Shown: positions 22,267 to 31,497 of the stretch, in pieces
Numbering within the stretch: the first letter of the stretch is position 1
How the letters are laid out: each line of letters starts with the position of its first letter
From: a bacterium SCSIO 12844
Lineage (GTDB): Bacteria; Pseudomonadota; Gammaproteobacteria; Francisellales; Francisellaceae
NCBI GenBank assembly: GCA_024397935.1
Contig: CP073743.1
Span: forward strand, 2,914,001 to 2,978,000
Direction: 5' to 3'
Length of the DNA: 64,000 nt
Notes under the pieces: model-generated
What the model was told of the DNA's origin: nothing
Databases searched by the model: none
What the model saw: the letters and a program-made list of their open reading frames with translations, nothing else
Program-made: the position numbers and the translations under genes

Positions 22267-22700
22267 TATTCAACACCCTCCGTTACGATTCCCATACTAC
22301 GAGCGGTACCAGCGATTGTTCTAACGGCAGCATCCATATCAGAAGCTGTTAAATCAGGCATTTTAACCGTAGCAATTTCTTCTAATTGCTCACGAATTAC
22401 TTTACCATTGGTTTCTTTTGATGGGTTAGAAACACCTTTTTTCACTTTAGCTGCTTTCTTTAATAAGAAAGATGCTGGTGGCGTTTTCATAATAAAAGTG
22501 AAACTACGATCACTATAAACCGTAATAACAACAGGCACAGGAGATCCTGGCCCCATACTTTGAGACTGTGCATTAAATGCTTTACAGAACTCCATAATAT
22601 TAACACCATGCTGACCTAATGCCGGACCAATTGGTGGCGACGGGTTAGCCTGGCCTGCTTTTACCTGCAATTTAATATATGCAGCAACTTTTTTAGCCAT
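22266..22700 (-). CDS. rplK: 50S ribosomal protein L11
   Basis: 144 residues from the ATG at 22700 ([20 protein letters not shown]), as in E. coli. GGAG is 8 bases upstream. The TTG-started extension to 22721 overlaps that site and is not used. The thiostrepton/RelA-associated N-domain ([24 protein letters not shown]) and C-terminal GTARSMGI are intact. Confidence 0.98.
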   Translation of the reverse strand: MAKKVAAYIKLQVKAGQANPSPPIGPALGQHGVNIMEFCKAFNAQSQSMGPGSPVPVVITVYSDRSFTFIMKTPPASFLLKKAAKVKKGVSNPSKETNGKVIREQLEEIATVKMPDLTASDMDAAVRTIAGTARSMGIVTEGVE

Positions 22701-22784
22701 TTTTATTACTCCTAATTTCAAAGGTTTGGGTATAGCGCCTATGGCAAGGCTCCCCTTTTATTTACTTAATATAAATAAATCACA

Positions 22785-23330
22785 TTAAGTCTCTTTTTCA
22801 ACTTGAGAAAACTCAAGCTCAACTGGTGTTGAACGACCAAAAATAGAAACAGCCACTTGTAGGCGACTTTTCTCATAGTTAACTTCTTCAACAACACCTG
22901 TAAAATCAGCAAACGGACCTTCAAGAACACGAACCACTTCACCTGCTTGAAAGACAGTTCTAGGTTTCGGCTTACCTTCTTCTTTACTGCTTTCTTCAAC
23001 GGCATTTAGAATTGCCTCTGCTTCTCTGTCCGAAATTGGCGCAGGCTTATCACTTTTTCCACCAATAAAACCACTAACTCTTGGCACACGACGCACCAAC
23101 TGCCAAGTCTGTTCGTTCATTTCCATCTGGATTAATACATAGCCTGGAAAAAACTTACGTTCACTTTTGCGTTTTTGACCCTGCTTCATTTCAACAACTT
23201 CTTCAGTAGGCACTAAAATCTGCCCAAAAAAGTCCTCAAGAGCCGCTAGTTTAATTTGTTCTTCTAGCTGAAGTTTAACGCGTTTTTCATAACCTGAGTA
23301 AGCTTGAATCACATACCATTTAAACGCCAT
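22785..23330 (-). CDS. nusG: Transcription termination/antitermination protein NusG
   Basis: 181 residues. NGN domain ([16 protein letters not shown], ..[14 protein letters not shown]) and C-terminal KOW domain ([25 protein letters not shown]). It binds beta' and couples polymerase to Rho or ribosomal S10. Located between secE and rplK as in E. coli. Confidence 0.98.
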   Translation of the reverse strand: MAFKWYVIQAYSGYEKRVKLQLEEQIKLAALEDFFGQILVPTEEVVEMKQGQKRKSERKFFPGYVLIQMEMNEQTWQLVRRVPRVSGFIGGKSDKPAPISDREAEAILNAVEESSKEEGKPKPRTVFQAGEVVRVLEGPFADFTGVVEEVNYEKSRLQVAVSIFGRSTPVELEFSQVEKET

Positions 23331-23363
23331 CTTTATTCCACTTAATTTATAAAGTTAAACCTA

Positions 23364-23819
23364 CTATATTGCAATAATCATTCTGACAATGTATAAAAAC
23401 AAACTGTCAAACAACCACATAATCAATGCAGCCACTAAAACCACACCAATGATTAATACCGTTGTTTGCACCGTCTCTTGGCGCGTCGGCCACACTACTC
23501 GACGCATTTCACCTCTTGCAGAACGAATAAAACCCCAAGCTGATTTCCCTTGGCGAGTTAATAGCGATATTGCCATTAAAATAATCACCAAAACAACAAA
23601 GCCTGCAATTCTAACTGGCATTGCAATTTCTTCAGCATAAATTGAATTAGCAACAATACTAATTGCTAATAAAAATACAATACCGATCCAAATAAGACCA
23701 TCTTTACCTTTTAAAGCAGCATTATTTTCAGAACCACGCTCAACTACTGGCGCATGCTGATGATTTTTATTCAATAATTTTGCTTTACTATGCTTAGAAT
23801 CAACTTGCTTATCAGACAC
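23364..23819 (-). CDS. secE: Preprotein translocase subunit SecE
   Basis: About 151 residues with three membrane segments, the E. coli-type long SecE. The conserved cytoplasmic region reads SARGEMRRVVWPTRQETVQTT before the last helix. The annotated frame opens at a GTG at 23831, but AAGGTGG lies there as a Shine-Dalgarno 9 bases before a second GTG at 23819, giving MSDKQVDSKHSK. I prefer the latter. Partner of SecY and SecG in the inner-membrane channel. Confidence 0.93.
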   Translation of the reverse strand: MSDKQVDSKHSKAKLLNKNHQHAPVVERGSENNAALKGKDGLIWIGIVFLLAISIVANSIYAEEIAMPVRIAGFVVLVIILMAISLLTRQGKSAWGFIRSARGEMRRVVWPTRQETVQTTVLIIGVVLVAALIMWLFDSLFLYIVRMIIAI

Positions 23820-23856
23820 AGTCGAAGCCACCTTTATTACTAATATACATACAAAA

Positions 23857-23891
23857 ACGGTGCGTCATCTTAACATAGATTAACGCACCGT
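23857..23891 (-). terminator. Terminator after tRNA-Trp
   Basis: Nine-base perfect stem ACGGTGCGT/ACGCACCGT on the minus strand with TTTTTG after it. It ends the tRNA-tuf-tRNA(Trp) transcript before secE. Confidence 0.85.
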
Positions 23892-23909
23892 TCAAGCGTT
23901 TATTTTATA

Positions 23910-23985
<76 letters not shown>

Positions 23986-24021
23986 ATAAAATATTATTAC
24001 ATTAAAAAATTAAGCATTTTA

Positions 24022-25206
24022 TTACTTAATGATTTTTGCAACAACACCGGCACCAACAGTACGACCACCTTCACGAATCGCAAAGCGAAGACCTTCTTCC
24101 ATTGCAATTGGCGCAATCAATGTAACATTCATCTTAATGTTATCACCAGGCATAACCATTTCTACACCCTCAGGTAACTCAATTGAACCTGTTACATCAG
24201 TTGTACGAAAGTAAAACTGTGGACGATAACCTTTAAAGAATGGCGTATGACGACCACCTTCTTCTTTAGAAAGTACATAAACTTCTGCTTCAAATGTGGT
24301 ATGAGGTGTAATTGAACCTGGCTTACAAAGTACTTGACCACGCTCAACATCTTCACGCTTAACACCACGCACTAATAAACCAACGTTATCACCAGCACGA
24401 CCTTCATCTAAAAGCTTACGGAACATTTCAACACCAGTAACTGTTGTTCTTGTTGTATCTTTGATACCAACAATTTCAACTTCTTCACCAACTTTAACGA
24501 TACCACGCTCAACACGGCCAGTCACTACTGTACCACGACCAGAAATTGAGAATACATCTTCAACTGGCAATAAGAATGGCTTATCTGTATCACGCTCAGG
24601 CTCAGGAATATAGCTATCCATAGTCTCCAACAACTCAACAATAGCATTTACATACTGCTCATCACCTTCAATAGCTTTAAGCGCAGAACCTTTAATAATT
24701 GGTGTATCATCACCTGGGAACTCATATTGATCAAGAAGCTCACGCACTTCCATTTCAACTAGATCCAATAATTCTTCATCATCTACCATATCGCACTTGT
24801 TTAAGAAAACTACGATATAAGGCACACCAACTTGGCGTGCAAGCAAGATATGCTCACGAGTTTGAGGCATTGGGCCATCTGCAGCAGAAACAACCAAAAT
24901 TGCGCCATCCATTTGTGCAGCACCAGTAATCATATTTTTAACATAGTCGGCGTGACCCGGGCAGTCTACGTGTGCATAGTGGCGAGCATTTGATTCATAT
25001 TCAATATGTGAAGTTGAAATGGTAATACCACGTGCTTTTTCTTCAGGGGCATTATCAATTTCATCGAAATTTTTAGCTTCTCCACCAAACTTATCGCCAG
25101 CAACTTTAGAAATTGCAGCTGATAATGTTGTTTTACCATGATCAACGTGACCGATTGTGCCGACATTAACGTGCGGCTTACTGCGGTCAAACTTTTCTTT
25201 TGCCAT
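24022..25206 (-). CDS. tuf: Elongation factor Tu
   Basis: 394 residues. G1 GHVDHGKT, G3 [12 protein letters not shown] and G4 NKCDMVDD are intact, as is the C-terminal [13 protein letters not shown]. The ATG at 25206 has GGAG 8 bases upstream. The ATG two codons earlier (25212) sits only 2 bases from the same site. Embedded between tRNA-Thr and tRNA-Trp, matching the E. coli tufB locus. No second tuf is seen in this window. Confidence 0.98.
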   Translation of the reverse strand: MAKEKFDRSKPHVNVGTIGHVDHGKTTLSAAISKVAGDKFGGEAKNFDEIDNAPEEKARGITISTSHIEYESNARHYAHVDCPGHADYVKNMITGAAQMDGAILVVSAADGPMPQTREHILLARQVGVPYIVVFLNKCDMVDDEELLDLVEMEVRELLDQYEFPGDDTPIIKGSALKAIEGDEQYVNAIVELLETMDSYIPEPERDTDKPFLLPVEDVFSISGRGTVVTGRVERGIVKVGEEVEIVGIKDTTRTTVTGVEMFRKLLDEGRAGDNVGLLVRGVKREDVERGQVLCKPGSITPHTTFEAEVYVLSKEEGGRHTPFFKGYRPQFYFRTTDVTGSIELPEGVEMVMPGDNIKMNVTLIAPIAMEEGLRFAIREGGRTVGAGVVAKIIK

Positions 25207-25310
25207 TTTCATTACTCCGAGGTTTTTAACAAATTTATCTAAAAATCAAAATCTATAATTTTTTTGAAACCTTTATTCTACACTTTTTAAGCCAAATTCA
25301 TACCATTTTA

Positions 25311-25386
<76 letters not shown>

Positions 25387-25443
25387 AATATATGTTAATT
25401 TTACTAAACTTACAAGCCAATCACTTCAACAATACCTTATAAC

Positions 25444-25517
25444 TGGAGCGGGTGATGGGAATCGAACCCACACTATCGGCTTGGAAGGCCGAAGTTCTAC
25501 CATTGAACTACACCCGC
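25444..25517 (-). tRNA. tRNA-Gly (TCC)
   Basis: 74 bases including CCA. Acceptor GCGGGTG/CACCCGC, anticodon TCC in CTTCCAA, T-loop TTCGATT. Confidence 0.98.
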
Positions 25518-25588
25518 CTAAGATATTTTATTGCTTCTCACCTCATCTGTGATTGAGCATCCCATTATTTATAAAAACATAAGCTTAA

Positions 25589-25673
25589 TGGTGGAGGGGG
25601 CAGGATTCGAACCTGCGAAGGCGGAGCCGTCAGATTTACAGTCTGATCCCTTTGGCCACTCGGGAACCCCTCC
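25589..25673 (-). tRNA. tRNA-Tyr (GTA)
   Basis: 85 bases including CCA, a class II tRNA with a long variable arm (GACGGCTCCGCCTTC region). Acceptor GGAGGGG/CCCCTCC, anticodon GTA in CTGTAAA. First gene after the promoter of the tRNA-tuf operon. Confidence 0.98.
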
Positions 25674-25692
25674 AAAGTGCCAATTCGGGATA

Positions 25693-25721
25693 ATCATAGG
25701 CAAATCACACTGGCAGGTCAA
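25693..25721 (-). promoter_or_regulatory. Promoter of the tRNA-Tyr-Gly-Thr-tuf-Trp operon
   Basis: -35 TTGACC (25716-25721), 17-base spacer, -10 TATGAT (25693-25698), followed by the GC-rich TATCCCG that is typical of stringently controlled stable-RNA promoters. The tRNA-Tyr 5' end is about 20 bases downstream. Confidence 0.8.
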
Positions 25722-25783
25722 CTGTTTTTTTATTATAATTTCTATAGTGTATAAATAATGCTCAAATCAATAGCATAAACCCA

Positions 25784-26473
25784 ATGAAAAAACATTATTT
25801 CTTTGTATTACTACTTTTTATTTTACCTAGCATTGCCTATGTAGATAACACAATCTATACATGGGTTGATAACAACGGTCAACGCCATTATTCTAATACG
25901 CCACATGCTGATGCTCGCATTGTTGACTTACCCAAACCAACAACCATTCAAGATAATAACTTTCCAAGTAAATTAGATCAAATCAATCAAAATACCCCAC
26001 TTTCAAAAACGCAAAATATCATACTAATCTCCCCTAAAAACAATCAAAGCTTTCATTTTATGCGCCATCATATTTTAATTCTAGCTAACGGCATTGAAGC
26101 CTATTTAAAGTCAAATCCAAATAGCAAAATACAGGTACTATTAAATAACAAGCTCATCTTAACAACTTCAGATTACCCTATTGAACTAATTACACCAACA
26201 CCTGGTACATATAAGCTTACAATTAAGCTACTGCATAATAATAATACACTAGTTGGCAGATCAAATTCAGTTAAATTCATTATTCTACCTTATCCTCGTA
26301 AAGAGCAAGCAGGCACAACTAAGGCAACAAAAGAAGGCTATCAAAATGAAATTGATGGTACAAGCTATCAAGATTTTTATTTAGAGCATCAAAATTCACA
26401 GATTCAACCACAAAAACCTTTTAAGCCAACTTGGCAGGATTATCAGAACCAGGTTAACCCTTCTTCTAATTAA
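25784..26473 (+). CDS. Exported DUF4124-domain protein
   Basis: 229 residues, function unknown. Signal peptide in the first 19 residues (MKKHYFFVLLLFILPSIAY). A DUF4124 motif follows (IYTWVDNNGQRHYSNTP), common in small periplasmic gammaproteobacterial proteins. The region around 80-165 (LISPKNNQSFHF.. to ..NSVKFIILP) looks like an Ig-like beta domain, and the C-terminal 60 residues are polar and Gln/Asn-rich. Transcribed away from the tRNA operon; the Shine-Dalgarno is weak. Confidence 0.75.
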   Translation: MKKHYFFVLLLFILPSIAYVDNTIYTWVDNNGQRHYSNTPHADARIVDLPKPTTIQDNNFPSKLDQINQNTPLSKTQNIILISPKNNQSFHFMRHHILILANGIEAYLKSNPNSKIQVLLNNKLILTTSDYPIELITPTPGTYKLTIKLLHNNNTLVGRSNSVKFIILPYPRKEQAGTTKATKEGYQNEIDGTSYQDFYLEHQNSQIQPQKPFKPTWQDYQNQVNPSSN

Positions 26474-26478
26474 AAAAC

Positions 26479-28710
26479 TTAAATACGCCCAACAGAAATA
26501 ACCCCCCTAATACCTTGAATTTGGCTTTTTAATTTTTGTAATTGCTCGGTATCAATAATAGCAATACGTAAATATAAATAATCCAAATCATCTTTTTTCA
26601 TTAGCTGCATTTCAGATTTAAATACTGATATATGTTGATCAGCTAATAAATAAAATATTTGTTTAGAGAAGTTATCTCGCTCAAACCCTGTGACTAATAA
26701 ATCAACCACATAACGCTTTTTATCTACTTTACCCCAATAAACATCAATCACTCGCTCAGGTGATTGCATCATTAAACGCTGCATATTTTTACAATCAAGT
26801 CGATGAACTGATACACCACGACCTTGCGTAATATAGCCTAGAATCTCATCACCTGAAACTGGCTTACAACAACCGGCTGTATGTGATAGCAAATTATCTA
26901 TACCATAAATAACCAAATCTGACTCTTTAATATCTCGCTCTGCTTCACCATGAAATACAGATGATTTAGCTATTTGAACATTTTCTTTATTAGGCTTAAC
27001 TTTTGAATAATGCTCAACAATATGATTTGCGATTTGATTGAGTCTTAAATCTGCTGTTTCAATTGCTGCAAATAAACTTTCTTCATCTTGATGATTAAAG
27101 TGTTCTGCTACTTTTTCATAATCGACTTGTTTCAATTCTGCTTTTTTCAGTTGATTGAGCAAACGCTCTTTACCTAAAAGTGCATTTTCTTGACGATTCT
27201 GTATTTTAAACCATCGTAAAATACGTGTACGAATCTTAGCTGAATGAACAAAGCCTAAACTTTGATTTGCCCAGTCAAGCGATGGCCTTGGTTCTTTATG
27301 GGTTAGTATCTGTACTCGATCACCAGTTTTTAACTGATAAGTTAAATTAACTATTCGATCATTAACCTTTGCACCTCGACAGCGGTGCCCGACTATTGTA
27401 TGAACATAATAAGCAAAATCAAGCGGCGTTGAACCAACAGGCATATCTAACACATCACCATCTGGGGTAAAAACATAAACTCGATCTTCAACAATTTCTT
27501 CAATAATATCTTTGGTATTTTGCTGATCGAGATAATCACTTTCTTCAATTAACTGCTTCTGCCAACCCAAAAGTGAGCGCATCCACTCAATACGCGCTTC
27601 AAAAGACGGATCATACTGAACCCCCTCCTTATAGCGCCAATGTGCAGCGACTCCCATTTCAGAGTCTTGATGCATTTGAAATGTTCTAATTTGCACTTCC
27701 AAAGTACGTTCGCTTGGACCAATTACAACTGTATGGATCGACTGATAGCCATTAGGCTTAGGCGTTGCTATATAATCTGAAAATTCACTTGGTATTGGTT
27801 CCCATAACTGATTAACCAAAGCCAAAGCACTATAACAGTCTTCAATATCATCAACTAGAATTCTTAAAGCTCTTATATCATATAAATCATTAAAATTTAA
27901 CGCTTTATTCTTAAGTTTTCGCCAAATACTATAGATATGTTTGACTCTCCCTGAGACATCAAAATGTGTAATAGGGCTGTCGGCTAATTTAGATTTAAGT
28001 GCCTTAATACAATCATCAATATAAGACTCACGTTCAAGGCGTTTGCGCTTTAGTTGTTTGGCTATTTTTTTATATGCAACTGGATACAAACAAAAAAATG
28101 CTCGATCTTCCATCTCCCATTTAAGCTTAAACAAACCCAAACGATTTGCTAGTGGTGCATAGATATCTAAAATCTCGCGCGCCATAATGTTTTTATAATT
28201 TTCAGTCCAATTATCTTTATTAGAGCGCAATAAACAAACACGTTCCGCTAATTTAACCAACACAATTCGTACATCTTTAATCATGCTTAACATCATACGT
28301 CTAAATTGGTCAACTTGAGTTATTTGTGACTTTTGATTCTGCAGCATACGCACTTGCGCCATATTATTTGCACCATCTAATATGGATAGTACTTCATGAC
28401 CTAAACGCTCTAAAATAAAATCAATCTCTACATGTCCGCCGTAATAAAGCTCAAATAAAAGGCCTGCTGCGATGGTTTCTTCACCAACTTCTAAATCAAA
28501 TAAAATAGAAGCAATTTCAACACCGACTTGAAAACAATTACCACCTAATTGACTTGGCATATCAATGCCAATAGACATTGACAAATCAATTGCTTCACTA
28601 ATTGTATTAAGTTGATCTTTAGGATAAAAGCATTTCACTTTCTCAAGCCAAGAATCAAACTCTACATAACCTTCTTGTGTAAATCGGTATTTATCTGTAA
28701 TTTGAACCAT
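26479..28710 (-). CDS. relA: GTP pyrophosphokinase RelA
   Basis: 743 residues (E. coli RelA 744). Ribosome-associated (p)ppGpp synthetase that senses uncharged tRNA. The N-terminal hydrolase domain is dead: the HD site that reads LLHDVVEDT in SpoT reads LLFELYYGG here. The synthetase domain is intact (YDIRALRILVDDIEDCYSAL, DYIATPKPNGYQSIHT, EVQIRTFQMHQDSEMGVAAHWRYKEG). TGS (VYVFTPDGDVLDMPVGSTPLDFAYYVHT), a Cys-containing zinc-finger region (AGCCKPVSGDEILG) and an ACT domain follow. GAGG lies 5 bases before the ATG. Confidence 0.95.
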   Translation of the reverse strand: MVQITDKYRFTQEGYVEFDSWLEKVKCFYPKDQLNTISEAIDLSMSIGIDMPSQLGGNCFQVGVEIASILFDLEVGEETIAAGLLFELYYGGHVEIDFILERLGHEVLSILDGANNMAQVRMLQNQKSQITQVDQFRRMMLSMIKDVRIVLVKLAERVCLLRSNKDNWTENYKNIMAREILDIYAPLANRLGLFKLKWEMEDRAFFCLYPVAYKKIAKQLKRKRLERESYIDDCIKALKSKLADSPITHFDVSGRVKHIYSIWRKLKNKALNFNDLYDIRALRILVDDIEDCYSALALVNQLWEPIPSEFSDYIATPKPNGYQSIHTVVIGPSERTLEVQIRTFQMHQDSEMGVAAHWRYKEGVQYDPSFEARIEWMRSLLGWQKQLIEESDYLDQQNTKDIIEEIVEDRVYVFTPDGDVLDMPVGSTPLDFAYYVHTIVGHRCRGAKVNDRIVNLTYQLKTGDRVQILTHKEPRPSLDWANQSLGFVHSAKIRTRILRWFKIQNRQENALLGKERLLNQLKKAELKQVDYEKVAEHFNHQDEESLFAAIETADLRLNQIANHIVEHYSKVKPNKENVQIAKSSVFHGEAERDIKESDLVIYGIDNLLSHTAGCCKPVSGDEILGYITQGRGVSVHRLDCKNMQRLMMQSPERVIDVYWGKVDKKRYVVDLLVTGFERDNFSKQIFYLLADQHISVFKSEMQLMKKDDLDYLYLRIAIIDTEQLQKLKSQIQGIRGVISVGRI

Positions 28711-28876
28711 TTAAGCCTCTTTAACGCTAGCTTATTTTATTGATTATGCTTAAAGATTAAATATCCATTATTATGCAAATTTAGCCTAATGGCTATTTTT
28801 TTATTAAATGAGTCATATGCCTTTTGACTAAATAGTTTACACGCTAAAAAAGCTAATTAAATTAGGCCAAGATACA

Positions 28877-29434
28877 TTAACGCAATTTCTTGCGCTCTGT
28901 GTCAAATTGAAGAGATATTTTGCAATGTTGTTGCATTAATTGATTAATTTCTTCTTTTGCTTGACGCTTAATTTCTCTGATTTTATCTTCTACATCCATC
29001 ATCATTTCATTCATAGAATTTTTTTCTAATTGATGCTGTTCTATGGCACAATTTTTATGTTGACGTATTTGATGTAATGCCCAAAATAATGCTTGTATAG
29101 CGACAGGCTCTTGTTGCAGTCGCTCAAATGAAAAAGTTTGATGACGACGATGACGGCCTTTATAACCATTACCATTATTACCAACGACAACAACAACTTC
29201 ATCTGATGATTTTTTAGTCTTTGGCGGTGTTGATTCTTTTGGTTGGTTTTTAGTTTCCACTTCTTTTTGTGTGCTTTTATCTTTCTGCCAACGACGCAAA
29301 AAGTTAACAATTTTAATCATGTCACCATAACCAATCAAACGACGAACTCGTTCGATGGTTACGCGCTCATTATTTTTAACAATTGTCTCTGCTGCCTCAA
29401 CAACTTGCTCATACGTTAATTCTTGATCTGCCAT
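28877..29434 (-). CDS. KfrA_N-type DNA-binding protein with C-terminal coiled coil
   Basis: 185 residues. Residues 5-55 (TYEQVVEAAETIVKNNERVTIERVRRLIGYGDMIKIVNFLRRWQ) match the N-terminal helix-turn-helix of KfrA, a plasmid-encoded regulator that also occurs on chromosomes. A Lys/Pro/Thr-rich linker follows, then a Glu/Lys/Gln-rich helix (about 125-185) likely to be a coiled coil. The domain match is by eye. Role here unknown; it lies between relA and carA on the same strand. Confidence 0.65.
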   Translation of the reverse strand: MADQELTYEQVVEAAETIVKNNERVTIERVRRLIGYGDMIKIVNFLRRWQKDKSTQKEVETKNQPKESTPPKTKKSSDEVVVVVGNNGNGYKGRHRRHQTFSFERLQQEPVAIQALFWALHQIRQHKNCAIEQHQLEKNSMNEMMMDVEDKIREIKRQAKEEINQLMQQHCKISLQFDTERKKLR

Positions 29435-29475
29435 ATCCTCAATACCTTTAGTATTTATTCAATTCCTTAACTTAG

Positions 29476-30582
29476 TTACGTGGTAATTTTATTTTTATCT
29501 AATTGGACGTTATCTACTACTTTCATTTGTTTTACATCATTGATAAAGTGGTCAAATAACCATGCCGTATCCACAGGCCCAGGCGCAGCTTCAGGATGAA
29601 ATTGGACTGCTGAATAAGGTAGATGAGCATGCTCAATTCCTTGAACACTTTGATCATTTAAGTTTCTAAACGATACATTCCATTGATCCGGCAGTGTTGC
29701 TTCATCAATACCAAAGCCATGATTTTGTGAAGTCAAATAACAACGATTGGTTCCTTCATGTAAACAAGGATGATTCTGTGCCCTATGGCCAAATTTTAGT
29801 TTATAAGTTTTCGCACCAATGGAAAGCCCTAGAATTTGTGCGCCCAGACAAATCCCAAAAATCGGTTTATTGGAATGTAATGACATAGCTTTCTTCAATA
29901 TTTCTATTGTTACTTTACACTGTGCTGGGTCACCTGGACCATTTGAGATAAAAATACCGTCATAAGCTTCCTCAGTATAATCATAATCATAAGGAACGCG
30001 CTTAAAGCGAACGCCCTCATAAGCACATAAATGACGCCAAATATTTGCTTTCATACCACAATCAACGACGATAATTGTTTTCTCTCCCTCGCCTTTTATA
30101 GTTACTTCACTCGCTGTTACTTCACCAACAAGATTTTTTTGATTAATATCAATAAATTTCTTCGGCAGCTTATCACCAATAACAATGGCGCCTGCAACAA
30201 CACCATGTTGACGGAGCACTTTTGTTAATGCACGTGTATCAACATTGGCAATTAAAGGTGTCTTTGTTTTTTTACACCAAGCCTCTAGTGACATCTCTGA
30301 CTTATCTCGAGCATAAAATGGTGCAAGCTCTGAAACGACCATGCCTGATGCATGAATTTGATCACTTTCCCAAAAATCTTCTGCTTCAACACCATAATTG
30401 CCAATCATTGGATAAGTAAAGACAACAATTTGGCCTTTATAAGATGGATCGGTTAATACTTCTGTATAGCCAACCATCCCTGTATTAAATACAACTTCGC
30501 CAAAATTTTCTTTCTCAACCCATAATGGGGAGATACCTTCAAAGACTTCACCTGTTTTAAGTATAAGTTTAGATTGATGCAT
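29476..30582 (-). CDS. carA: Carbamoyl-phosphate synthase small (glutaminase) subunit
   Basis: 368 residues. Supplies ammonia from glutamine to CarB for arginine and pyrimidine synthesis. N-terminal CPSase domain (GEVFEGISPLW, FNTGMVGYTEVLTDPSYKGQIV) and class I amidotransferase domain with FGICLGAQILGLSIGA (nucleophile Cys), TSQNHGF and VQFHPEA (His, Glu). The usual CLGHQ is CLGAQ; the triad itself is kept. carB does not follow: the next gene downstream is the KfrA-like gene. Confidence 0.95.
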   Translation of the reverse strand: MHQSKLILKTGEVFEGISPLWVEKENFGEVVFNTGMVGYTEVLTDPSYKGQIVVFTYPMIGNYGVEAEDFWESDQIHASGMVVSELAPFYARDKSEMSLEAWCKKTKTPLIANVDTRALTKVLRQHGVVAGAIVIGDKLPKKFIDINQKNLVGEVTASEVTIKGEGEKTIIVVDCGMKANIWRHLCAYEGVRFKRVPYDYDYTEEAYDGIFISNGPGDPAQCKVTIEILKKAMSLHSNKPIFGICLGAQILGLSIGAKTYKLKFGHRAQNHPCLHEGTNRCYLTSQNHGFGIDEATLPDQWNVSFRNLNDQSVQGIEHAHLPYSAVQFHPEAAPGPVDTAWLFDHFINDVKQMKVVDNVQLDKNKITT

Positions 30583-30777
30583 AGAATTATTTAAACCGTT
30601 GGTTAGATTGTGCCAAGTCTAAAGGAAAATGATCCATTATTCAAAATTTATTGTCAAATAAAGTCTAAAGATGAGCATCTTTTTAACCACTAACAATTAA
30701 CTATTGGTTGGTTTTATCATAATCTGTTAACATAAATGCCATACAAATAATAGGACTAGGCCTTAATAATTACATCG

Positions 30778-31497
30778 ATGGATATATCTATACTAGTTGT
30801 TGAAGATGAAGCCCCGATTCGTCAAATGGTTTCATTCGCGCTTAAACGCTGTGGGTTTAACCCTATAGAAGCATCGACAATTGCTGAGGCTAATGAAATT
30901 TTAACGCAGCAAAGTATTCAATTAATCCTCCTTGATTGTATGATGCCCGATAAAAGTGGTATTAACTGGCTGACTAAATTAAAGAAAAAACCATCCTTTC
31001 AATTACCTGTTATTATGCTAACTGCTAGAGCTGAAGAATCAAATAAAATTAGAGCATTCGATGCAGGTGCTGATGATTATATAACAAAACCCTTTTCACC
31101 CAAAGAACTACTAGCACGTATTAACGCTGTATTAAGACGAAGCTATCGCCTAGACAACTTAACTGAAAATAATGAAATCCCAGCTAAATCACAACAGCTT
31201 ATAGCAGGGGGTATTATATTAGATGTTGATAATCATAGGCTTACTTTAAATGGTAAAAAAACTAAAATTGGTCCGTTAGAATTTAAGCTATTACATTATC
31301 TGATGCGCCACCCCGATAAAGCATTATCACGCGAAAAATTACTTGATAAAGTCTGGGGTGATCAAGCAGATGTATTAGAACGAACTGTTGATGTGCATAT
31401 CAGAAGAGTTAGAAAAATTCTTGAAGCTGAAAACTTAGAATATTTAATTGAGTCAGTCAGAGGCATTGGTTATCGCTTTAATACGGATAATCCATAA
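30778..31497 (+). CDS. phoB: PhoB-like response regulator
   Basis: 239 residues. Receiver domain with phospho-acceptor D53 (LILLDCMMP), acidic pocket DE near residue 10 and the KPF lysine (YITKPFSPKELLARI). C-terminal OmpR/PhoB winged helix (LERTVDVHIRRVRKILE, ESVRGIGYRF). The stop overlaps the next start by one base. Closest by eye to PhoB, which controls phosphate-starvation genes, but no Pho-box-bearing target or pst operon is present here to confirm it. Confidence 0.85.
   Translation: MDISILVVEDEAPIRQMVSFALKRCGFNPIEASTIAEANEILTQQSIQLILLDCMMPDKSGINWLTKLKKKPSFQLPVIMLTARAEESNKIRAFDAGADDYITKPFSPKELLARINAVLRRSYRLDNLTENNEIPAKSQQLIAGGIILDVDNHRLTLNGKKTKIGPLEFKLLHYLMRHPDKALSREKLLDKVWGDQADVLERTVDVHIRRVRKILEAENLEYLIESVRGIGYRFNTDNP

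Noticed and set aside
20810..22700. Extended starts of rplJ, rplK, tuf, rpoC and similar genes
   Set aside because: The upstream TTG or ATG codons coincide with the Shine-Dalgarno sequences of the downstream starts, and the shorter proteins match E. coli N-termini.
25531..25758. Plus-strand frame across the tRNA-Tyr gene
   Set aside because: It lies largely on the antisense of a perfect tRNA and has no coding features.
28782..28802. Hairpin TAGCC/GGCTA followed by seven T residues, a terminator candidate
   Set aside because: It would work only on the plus strand, where no gene ends; both flanking genes are on the minus strand. An antisense transcript end remains possible but unsupported.
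30715..30745. Pho box upstream of phoB
   Set aside because: Only one weak CTGTTA-like half-site is visible; the direct repeat of CTGTCAT type is missing.
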